Part shown: positions 17,314-22,771 of the stretch, piece by piece
Layout of the letters: each line of letters opens with the position of its first letter
Numbering within the stretch: the stretch's first letter is position 1
Assembly (NCBI GenBank): GCA_009746045.1
Contig: RPFO01001779.1
Span: forward strand, 1 to 22,771
Length of the DNA: 22,771 nucleotides
From: Mesostigma viride
Lineage: Eukaryota; Streptophyta; Mesostigmatophyceae; Mesostigmatales; Mesostigmataceae
Direction: 5' to 3'
Position numbers and translations under genes: made by a program
The notes under the pieces: generated by a model
Seen by the model: the letters and a program-made list of their open reading frames with translations, nothing else
Told to the model about the DNA's origin: nothing
The model's database searches: none

Positions 17314-18797
17314 CTCCTACTCCAGTCGATTGGACTCCTGCTCAGAAGGCGACGGAGTTGAACAGGGTGCAGCACAGGGCTGCAACCTATGGTTGGGAAG
17401 ATGGGGTTTTGTACAAGCTGTTGGGCAAGCGTAGGGTGGTCGTCCCACCGCCTGACAAGCGCGTTGCTATAGTGCAGGCGTACCACGAGCGGTATGGTCA
17501 CTTGGGTGGCAATCGCACGCTCAGCCTCGTACGGACCAGCTATTGGTGGAATAACATGCGACACACGGTGGCCCAGGTAGTGGCCAGCTGTGTCCCGTGT
17601 GCTCGAACCAAGGCTAACTTTAGCGCAGATCATGGTGCCAAGGAGCTGATGTCGCTTCCCATCAAGGGCTTGTTTTATCGCTGGCACGTCGATCTGTGCG
17701 GGCCGTTTCAGGAGAGCCCTGACGGCAACCTCTATGTCATGGTATGCGTGGAGAGCTTTAGCAAATGGGTTGAGTTGATCCCCATTGCTGACAAGCATGC
17801 CGCTACCACAGCGAAGCATTTTGCGGACATCATCACCAGGTTTGGGGCTCCCGCGGAGGTAGTCACGGACCAGGGTGGTGAGTTCAGGGGTGAGTTCCAG
17901 GAGTTGCTGGATGGATGTCTTATTGATCACCGTCGCACTTCTCGGGAGCATCCTCAGGCCAATGGTTTGGCTGAGAGATTGGTGCAGACCGTCAAGCAGG
18001 CGCTGCGCAAGTGGAGCCTGCAGGTGCCGGAGTCGGCCAGGTGGGATCGCGAGTTGGCATGGATTGCCATGGGTTATCGCATGTCTCCCCAGGAGTCTCT
18101 CGCTACCTTCTCCCCGTATTTCCTTCTGTTCGGGCGTAATCCTCTTTTGCCTACGGAGGCACAGGTTGCGCACCCCGAACCCATGGCCTTCGACAACGCT
18201 CAGCAATTTTTGGTTGAGGTGCTGGCCAGGGCAGAGACTTTTAAGAAGGTCATGCCCATCGCGATGAACAACTTGTTCATTGCTCAGCACAGGGACTCCC
18301 TGCGCTACGCTCAGCGCCGGGGGGGCGCATACATGGCTCGCCAGCTGCGGTTTAGGCCAGGGCAGTATGTTTTCCTGCGCACTCAGCTGAAGCACACTTT
18401 GGATGTGGAGGCGGGGCCCACCATTTTGCGCATTGTGGCTATCAAACCATCGGGAGTGGCAATTTTGGAGGGCGCCGACGGGAGCCGTACGACTGACAAC
18501 CTCAGCAATCTCAGTCCCTGCTCGCTGCCCAATTTGGTCCACGACCTCCAACCGCACACGTCTCGCCGAGTCAAGGACGCCCAGTGTCAGGTTTGTCACC
18601 GGGTCGATCAGGCGGAGTCCATGTTATTGTGTGATCAGTGTAACTGTGGTTGGCACATGCAGTGCTTGCAGCCAGTGGTCACCAGCATTCCGGAGGGGGA
18701 TTGGTTTTGTCCAGTGTGCACCGCTGCGCAGTTTACCTCCCGCAGCTTGACTGCGGTCACCGCTGCCCTTGTCTTGGTACGATCGCTGTCTTCGTGA
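17265..18797 (+). CDS. Element 3 integrase with C-terminal PHD finger
   Basis: The open frame has no ATG start, as expected for the end of a polyprotein. The zinc domain is YHERYGH...CVPC (His-x4-His, Cys-x2-Cys). The core has catalytic Asp in WHVDLCGPF (17691), Asp in VTDQGGEF (17868) and Glu in NGLAERLV (17973), with 34 residues between the last two. An SH3-like C-terminal domain follows (LRFRPGQYVFLRTQL, GPTILRIVAIKPSG). A PHD zinc finger occupies 18585-18719: CQVC, LLCDQC, GWHMQC and WFCPVC give the C4-H-C3 pattern. PHD fingers commonly read histone H3 tails, so target-site choice by chromatin is a plausible role; chromoviruses use a chromodomain at the same place. It ends 26 bp before the polypurine tract begins. 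Confidence 0.92.
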   Translation, partial: YLARWSSLEQVQGAVLTPTPVDWTPAQKATELNRVQHRAATYGWEDGVLYKLLGKRRVVVPPPDKRVAIVQAYHERYGHLGGNRTLSLVRTSYWWNNMRHTVAQVVASCVPCARTKANFSADHGAKELMSLPIKGLFYRWHVDLCGPFQESPDGNLYVMVCVESFSKWVELIPIADKHAATTAKHFADIITRFGAPAEVVTDQGGEFRGEFQELLDGCLIDHRRTSREHPQANGLAERLVQTVKQALRKWSLQVPESARWDRELAWIAMGYRMSPQESLATFSPYFLLFGRNPLLPTEAQVAHPEPMAFDNAQQFLVEVLARAETFKKVMPIAMNNLFIAQHRDSLRYAQRRGGAYMARQLRFRPGQYVFLRTQLKHTLDVEAGPTILRIVAIKPSGVAILEGADGSRTTDNLSNLSPCSLPNLVHDLQPHTSRRVKDAQCQVCHRVDQAESMLLCDQCNCGWHMQCLQPVVTSIPEGDWFCPVCTAAQFTSRSLTAVTAALVLVRSLSS

Positions 18798-18812
18798 TGG
18801 GGCCGGTCGCCA

Positions 18813-18823
18813 GCGAGGGGGGG
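18813..18823 (+). promoter_or_regulatory. Polypurine tract of element 3
   Basis: GCGAGGGGGGG directly precedes the A segment. Plus-strand DNA synthesis in LTR elements starts just after such a tract, so it points to AATCATGGG (18824) as the start of the LTR made by reverse transcription, not to TGTCACGG. Confidence 0.65.
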
Positions 18824-18966
18824 AATCATGGGACAGGTCCTCGCCCACCCCACAGGGCATGCAGTTAAGGCAGGCACGTCAGCTCAGCTCATTTGGGTTT
18901 TACCAAATTAAGCTGAGTGGCCAGCCGCCATGGTGGCGCCGGAGATTGTGGCACGCAGACGCGACA
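18824..18966 (+). repeat. A: 143-bp segment between the coding region and R2 of element 3
   Basis: It runs from AATCATGGGACAGG to ACGCGACA and is identical to A' (20217-20359) as far as I can read. It contains a hairpin (18883-18917) and ends in the palindrome shared with R2. By the polypurine tract it would be the first part of U3. It is absent before R1. Confidence 0.9.
18883..18917. repeat. Inverted repeat in A
   Basis: CTCAGCT (18883-18889) and ATTTGG (18891-18896) pair with CCAAAT (18903-18908) and AGCTGAG (18911-18917) around a GTTTTA loop with a small bulge. The same structure is at 20276-20310 in A'. Confidence 0.7.
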
Positions 18967-18972
18967 GCTGTC
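18963..18972. repeat. Palindrome GACAGCTGTC at the A/R2 junction
   Basis: This perfect 10-bp palindrome joins the end of A (GACA) to the start of R2 (TGTC) through GC. The same two ends form the outer termini of the whole element, where they meet element 2 instead of each other. It looks like a CA-GC-TG circle junction. Confidence 0.85.
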
Positions 18973-20217
18973 ACGGACGCGAGCTATGTCATCCGGGCGG
19001 CGCCCACTATGCACAAGACCGGTGACGTGCGCAAGGAATTTGTTTTCTACGCATTTTCGACAAAGGCTAGTGACCGGGGGGGACACTAGCACTTGCAGCA
19101 TAAGAGCGGACGAAAGTGTACGTGCGCGCGCCGGGCCAGGCACAGCTGGGCGCGCAGCACTGACTTGAGCGGACGGCAGCACAAGTGCGCAGCGTCGAGA
19201 GGATCATACGCGTGTTAGTGGACAGCTGGAGCTGAAGCTGGACTGCTGGACTTCAACAGCGCCGAGGCTATTGACAGGCCAGGTGTCTTTGTGGTGTAGA
19301 ATAGCGGGTCAACGTTATGAGGACTGGACAGAAAATGGAAAAGGACAATTTGCGGTGCGGAGCCAGATCGCTGGAATGAATGCGAAATCGCTGGCAGCCC
19401 TACAAAGGGATTTCTTCTAGAAAGGAACGATTAGACGCAATGTTTGCTGGGCCACTCACACGCAAGGTGTGAGCGTGCAGATTGTCTGAAGGATATTATG
19501 CTTCGACCTTGCTGGACGTGACTCAATGTCGGACATTCCCAGGGACAGAAATGCCGGAGCCTCTAGGAGATGAGATCGGCAACAGGGTAGCAATTTAGAT
19601 TTGTCGGGATGCCTTCCTGCTTTTGTTGGCATGTGTGGTAGAAAGCCAGGACGGCAACTGGAATGCGGTTTCTATTTGCATGGTTCAGGCAGCAAGATAG
19701 TTTTGGCATTCCTGGCTGGACTGACAAGTGTGGCGTGTGTCATGCGTGTGGCATGACGAATGGTTTGGTTCATAGTCGAAGAGGACTCTCACGCAGCGTG
19801 TAGTCTCTTCGAGTCTCTCGTTAGTGGCCTTCGTGTTTCTCCCTTTCCTTGGGAGCAAGGCCGGTAGCATGTCATGGAGCGCTGCCTAACTGCGGGCTCG
19901 TGAGCATGGAGTGCATCGATATTGAGACTATCAACGTGTTGTAATTGTATTAACTTTCTCAATAAATTCCGCATGTGCGGCTTCATCATCAGACTGTGCA
20001 AAGTGTGTGTTGTGAAAGCATTGTTCTATAGCAGGGGAGGCAAAAGCACCCTCTTGCACCATCATATTGTCGCAATTAGAGTAGTTGGAGCGTCTAGCTA
20101 ACGCCCCAGCAAGGATATTCAAACGCGGCACGCGACGGTACACAAGGGGATCAAGAAGGTGGTCATCAGGCACGAGGGACAGTTCCTTGTCCTCGGCTGA
20201 GAGCCCTCTTTTCATTA
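18969..20217 (+). repeat. R2: right long repeat of element 3
   Basis: This copy of R1 is about 1,249 bp. Only three indels separate the two, and I noticed no substitutions. It is preceded by A and followed by A'. The junction CATTAATCATGGG joins the end of R to the start of A, as in a joined LTR-LTR end. It carries AATAAA at 19961-19966. Its last base is shared with A' because the junction is ambiguous. Confidence 0.92.
19931..20215 (-). other. Antisense ORF of 94 codons in R2, identical to that in R1
   Basis: It translates the same as the ORF at 10187-10471, starting with ATG at the repeat edge. Function unknown; see the R1 entry. Confidence 0.3.
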
Positions 20218-20359
20218 ATCATGGGACAGGTCCTCGCCCACCCCACAGGGCATGCAGTTAAGGCAGGCACGTCAGCTCAGCTCATTTGGGTTTTACCAAA
20301 TTAAGCTGAGTGGCCAGCCGCCATGGTGGCGCCGGAGATTGTGGCACGCAGACGCGACA
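20217..20359 (+). repeat. A': terminal copy of the A segment of element 3
   Basis: It is identical to 18824-18966 and forms the right terminus of element 3, ending GCGACA next to GCTT. An ordinary LTR element would not carry this copy outside R2 while lacking it before R1. Confidence 0.9.
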
Positions 20360-20363
20360 GCTT
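20360..20363 (+). repeat. Target-site duplication of element 3, right copy (GCTT)
   Basis: It matches 9216-9219. The next bases GGGTGGCAGGC resume the element 2 pol frame. Confidence 0.85.
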
Positions 20364-21004
20364 GGGTGGCAGGCATTTCCAGGCCAGACCTTATGGTCAT
20401 AGCCAGGTTGCCTGATGACATGCTGACAGAGCTAGGGTCTGCCAAGGTGGCTGATCAGGTCAGGGCTTCGTCTGGCATTCTGTTGTCTGCAGTGGATTTA
20501 TCACAACCCATTTGCATGGAGCTGTATGTGGATAGCTCAATGGACAGCAGGCAGGTCTCCAAGGTCAGGGGCAGGGCTGCAGGGCTCTTTGTGCTCAGAC
20601 AGGAAGGCCTGGGGAGTTTGGTGAGCTGGTTTAGTCGCCTGCACAAACGGGTGGCTGTCAGCAGTGATGTGGCAGAATGCAGGGCTATTTGTGAAGGCAT
20701 TCACACAAGCCTTTATCTAAAGGAGTTGCTTCATCAGATGACTTCTAACACTCCTTGGCCACTTCAGGTCACCACTCTTCTAAAAACAGACTCCATGGGG
20801 ATGGTGCAGTTTGTGCACAGGCAGATGGCCAGAAGTAGGGACTTGGATTATCTCCTTCTTAAAGAGTTGTCCTCCTTGGCCAATATTGAGCATATCCCTG
20901 GGGTTGACAATCCTGCTGATGCTTTGACCAAGCTAGTGCAGAAGGCAGCAGTGCAATACAAGGTTCTTCAGTCTCTGATGGACCCATCTCAGCAAGCTGC
21001 CTAA
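20360..21004 (+). CDS. pol: Element 2 Pol, 3' part: end of RT and RNase H
   Basis: This is the continuation of 6375-9219 after element 3. It begins WVAGISRPDLMVIARLP, the conserved stretch between RT and RNase H in copia elements. RNase H follows: YVDSSMDS (Asp 20531), VAECRAICEGIHTSLYL (Glu 20675), KTDSMGMVQF (Asp 20789) and HIPGVDNPADALTK. The frame ends at TAA 21002-21004. The frame is open further upstream inside A', but those codons belong to element 3. Residues expected for metal binding are present, and no decay is seen. Confidence 0.9.
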   Translation, partial: AWVAGISRPDLMVIARLPDDMLTELGSAKVADQVRASSGILLSAVDLSQPICMELYVDSSMDSRQVSKVRGRAAGLFVLRQEGLGSLVSWFSRLHKRVAVSSDVAECRAICEGIHTSLYLKELLHQMTSNTPWPLQVTTLLKTDSMGMVQFVHRQMARSRDLDYLLLKELSSLANIEHIPGVDNPADALTKLVQKAAVQYKVLQSLMDPSQQAA

Positions 21005-21290
21005 GCTGGTGCCTGGTTATAGGGCATTGGAGAGCAGATTGTGTGGTAGTGTCAGCATTGTGACTGGCATAATACCTGTATATTAGTCTGTACTAAGGCT
21101 CATGGACCATGGTACACTCACTCTGATTTTGATCAGGATACAGCCAGGTTTTGGCTGGGGTTCATGCTGTTGACTACACAAGGTTGACAGGTCCATTACA
21201 GACCATGTATTCTATTTTAAAAAAAAATGTATGTTTGTACATACCTCTCACAATGGTCTGGGAACCTATATGCTGGGGTTTATAGGGCGG

Positions 21291-21301
21291 GGTTCGATTC
21301 C
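21291..21301 (+). promoter_or_regulatory. B-box / tRNA T-arm-like sequence
   Basis: GGTTCGATTCC matches the RNA polymerase III B box. The flanks form a 5-bp T-stem-like helix (CGGGG with CCCTG, one G-T pair). No A box at the right distance and no matching acceptor stem were found, so this is not called a tRNA gene. Confidence 0.3.
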
Positions 21302-21443
21302 CTGGTATTATGTTTCTACAAGCTGGCCTGCTCAGGTGTTTCACCTGTTCAGACTTCCCTAGTTCCCCAGGGCAGGATTTAATTGTTGCCTATGTGTTTC
21401 ATTTTGTCATTTGTTTGCTGTGGCAATTTATCATCTGACAAGT

Positions 21444-21468
21444 AGACGGGCGCCGTAAGACGGGCGCC
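21444..21468 (+). repeat. Direct repeat AGACGGGCGCC, 14-bp period
   Basis: Two exact 11-bp copies (21444-21454 and 21458-21468) are separated by GTA. Each contains GGCGCC. It stands out as a GC-rich island in an AT-richer stretch. Confidence 0.7.
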
Positions 21469-21937
21469 AATACTAACCTGTTGAGAGAATGACGGGGAAA
21501 CTATTGTAATACGCCTTACTTTGTCAAGTGGTATTTTAATTGTCATGGATTTATTGTACTTATATTGAATATGTACTGGGTTTTATGGGATTAGTATCTG
21601 GGATTAATGTAACTCACCGCCAGAAGGTCATTGTACTGGAGGCTCTACCGAGGTGATGGGATTAACTCCTGGAGAAGACCTCATAGAATTAACCTGTATG
21701 TATTTAATTTTGTTTGTTCCTAATATCTGGTGGTACTCTGTAATGCCACTTCCATAGGTTTTTATCCATTTCTCATGGAATGGTTTTCCCTGTGGCAGAT
21801 CTGTTTCTTTTCCAGTTCCTTAAAAGAAAGGGCTGGGGGAATGGCATTGGCCATTAAAGACATCTGTTCAAGCTTCAAGCTGGAGTGAAGGACATTTCAA
21901 GCTACTTCAAGGGTCCCTGGCAGGGGATGTGATCCCT

Positions 21938-21952
21938 AAAGAAAAGAAGGGA
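21938..21952 (+). promoter_or_regulatory. Polypurine tract of element 2
   Basis: AAAGAAAAGAAGGGA lies four bases before the right LTR. Position and composition fit the plus-strand primer of an LTR element. Confidence 0.7.
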
Positions 21953-21956
21953 TTGG

Positions 21957-22572
21957 AGTTAACGTAAAGGATTTACGTTAGGTGGATAGAGATTGTTACG
22001 CTCTTTCCAACGGCACCTTAAACGCCTCATTTGGATACGGGACGTAAAAGTTATGACGTTTCCTAGGCTGTGCCGACAGTACCCGGCGCGCCACTGTGGG
22101 CGCGTACGGACACAGGATGTACAAGTGTCACTTTGATAGTCCGCAGGACGTTGACAGGACTTGTACAGGACTTGATAGTCAATTGATAGGTAGGCGTGCT
22201 GTAGCGCGCCAGGACCTATGAGACAATTGGTGCTGAGTAATGTACGGATAGGTCCACAGGACTAGCCGTATGGACAATTGATAGATCTGCGCGCCAAAGG
22301 CGTGCCAGAGTCCGTGTAATCAATTGATTGACAGTTCAGCTGTGACAGTACAGCTGAATACTTGGACGCGTCCCTAGCAAGCTATATGTGTGACTTGGTC
22401 GCACCGGGACGCTAGCTCTTGCGTGCACGCTCTCTTGGCACAACGACCCTGTCGTCTGTGCTACGTGCAGTCTCGGACTTGACGTGACTTACGTCTGTGT
22501 TTGCTTATTATAATAAAGGCAACTTTCCTGCAAGAGCCATGGATTCCCTCGGTGGTAAACTCTCACTCAACT
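21957..22572 (+). repeat. Element 2 3' LTR (616 bp)
   Basis: It has the same length and ends as the left LTR, and one difference was seen (G at 22058 for A at 3669). It carries the inverted repeat at 21960-21980 and AATAAA at 22512-22517. It is followed by GATAA. Confidence 0.93.
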
Positions 22573-22577
22573 GATAA
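22573..22577 (+). repeat. Target-site duplication of element 2, right copy (GATAA)
   Basis: It matches 3563-3567, and the element 1 reading frame resumes through it. Confidence 0.9.
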
Positions 22578-22771
22578 GGTGTATCGGTACAAGGCGTCCG
22601 ATGCCCAGGTCTACAAGTAGGCGGCCAAGGAGCACAGCCGCCAGCTCGGTTGGGATGTGGATAGCCGGCCGGCCAAGCGGGCCCGGCTGGAACCTGTCCT
22701 ACCCACCCCACTTGGGGTGGCTGTGCATGATGCGCTTGTTGCCCACCCCCCTGCAGGCGCCGCGCCGGAGC
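22573..22771 (+). pseudogene. pol: Element 1 pol, continuation after the element 2 insertion (partial)
   Basis: It continues the integrase C-terminal frame broken at 3567: WDKVYRYKASDAQVYK, then TAG at 22618-22620. The frame stays open past the TAG to the window edge, with PAKRARLEP (a basic, nuclear-signal-like run) and a Pro/Ala-rich linker. CAG to TAG decay of one Gln codon is a simple explanation for the stop. Protease, RT and RNase H, if element 1 shares the order of element 2, would lie beyond the window. Confidence 0.65.

Larger units (their letters stand above)
9220..20359 (+). mobile_element. Element 3: Ty3/gypsy retrotransposon with methyltransferase, PHD finger and split direct repeats
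   Basis: The element is 11,140 bp, bounded by TGTC...GACA and a GCTT duplication. Repeats are arranged R1 (9220-10473), genes, A (18824-18966), GC, R2 (18969-20217), A' (20217-20359). The domain order is gag, aspartic protease, C5-cytosine methyltransferase, RT, RNase H, integrase, PHD finger. The RT-RNase H-integrase order and motifs are Ty3/gypsy. Three frame breaks separate the coding blocks, each equal to one missing base. R1 and R2 differ only by three small indels as far as I can see, so the insertion is young. Confidence 0.92.
21005..21956 (+). other. Long non-coding 3' region of element 2
   Basis: About 950 bp lie between the pol stop and the right LTR without a convincing ORF on either strand. 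Contents seen are a 9-A run near 21220, a perfect B-box-like GGTTCGATTCC (21291-21301), an 11-bp direct repeat (21444-21468) and a polypurine tract at the end. The region is AT-richer than the LTRs. A 3' region this long is unusual and could once have held a third gene. Confidence 0.55.
3568..22572 (+). mobile_element. Element 2: copia-like LTR retrotransposon, recently inserted, gag-IN-PR-RT-RH order
   Basis: It is bounded by 616-bp LTRs (3568-4183 and 21957-22572) that differ at one visible position (3669 A, 22058 G) and flanked by GATAA. Without element 3 it is 7,861 bp. Internal order is an unrecognised ORF, gag with CCHC knuckle, then pol with integrase, protease, RT and RNase H. Pol is split by element 3, but excising that insert with one GCTT copy leaves 3,486 nt, an uninterrupted frame of 1,161 residues, so element 2 looked coding-competent before being hit. 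RT and RNase H are copia-type, but the protease lies after the integrase, unlike the usual copia order. Confidence 0.93.
1061..22771 (+). mobile_element. Element 1: outer, decayed copia-like LTR retrotransposon (right end outside window)
   Basis: This oldest layer runs from gag (1061) through an integrase to 3567. It is interrupted by element 2 and resumes at 22573 until the window ends. Joining the flanks at the GATAA duplication restores a continuous reading frame (Trp-Asp-Lys-Val-Tyr-Arg-Tyr). Its integrase resembles that of element 2 (shared MDRYTKF/VDRYTKY and GKRG motifs), and gag passes straight to integrase without a visible protease between. Several frame breaks and an in-frame TAG show decay. 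LTRs were not identified; the 3' one is not in the window. Confidence 0.75.

Noticed and set aside
17253-18599. Long antisense ORF (448 codons) opposite the integrase
   Set aside because: It is the mirror of the GC-rich integrase frame, which has clear zinc, Asp/Asp/Glu and PHD motifs. The antisense translation shows no recognisable domain.
9220-20359. Ordinary LTRs of the form R+A with the first A simply deleted
   Set aside because: This would leave A before R2 unexplained and the polypurine tract in the wrong place. It needs two independent rearrangements where circle opening needs one.
21230-21310. A tRNA gene around the B box
   Set aside because: There is no acceptor-stem complement, no A box at the right distance and no clear anticodon arm.

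Overview
This window is eukaryotic, repeat-derived DNA made of three LTR retrotransposons nested inside one another. I see no host gene, rRNA, tRNA or CRISPR array. The organism cannot be fixed from the sequence. A Ty3/gypsy element carrying a C5-cytosine DNA methyltransferase fits an alga best, since LTR elements with captured methyltransferases are known from charophyte green algae and dinoflagellates. I lean towards a green alga with a repeat-rich genome.

Layout. Element 1, the outermost and most decayed, is a copia-like element with a broken upstream ORF (163-673), a gag (1061-2274) and an integrase-bearing pol (2275-3567, resuming at 22573-22771). Element 2 (3568-22572; 7,861 bp without its own insert) sits in the integrase C-terminal region of element 1. 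It has 616-bp LTRs differing at one base, AGTT...AACT ends and a GATAA target duplication. It encodes an unrecognised ORF (4211-4996), gag (5119-6234) and pol in the unusual order integrase-protease-RT-RNase H. Element 3 (9220-20359) is a Ty3/gypsy element inserted in the RT-RNase H part of element 2 pol, with TGTC...GACA ends and a GCTT target duplication. Removing the insert restores one open pol frame. Element 3 encodes gag, protease, a C5-cytosine methyltransferase, RT, RNase H, integrase and a C-terminal PHD finger.

Most notable points. (1) Element 3 does not have ordinary LTRs. Its repeats run R1 - genes - A - R2 - A', the split-direct-repeat plan known from PAT/Ngaro/Kangaroo-type tyrosine-recombinase elements, here with a DDE integrase and a target duplication. 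This is what a 2-LTR circle gives if opened at the palindrome GACAGCTGTC at the A/R2 junction. (2) A DNA methyltransferase and a chromatin-reader-type PHD finger are both present in one element. (3) Every frame break in element 3 can be explained by one missing base, apparently a G, so the element may be intact in the living genome and broken only by consensus error.

How the genes would work together: gag proteins form the particle, protease matures the polyprotein, RT/RNase H copies the RNA and integrase inserts the cDNA. The methyltransferase and PHD finger would act at the chromatin of the element or its target. These roles follow from the families, not from direct evidence here.
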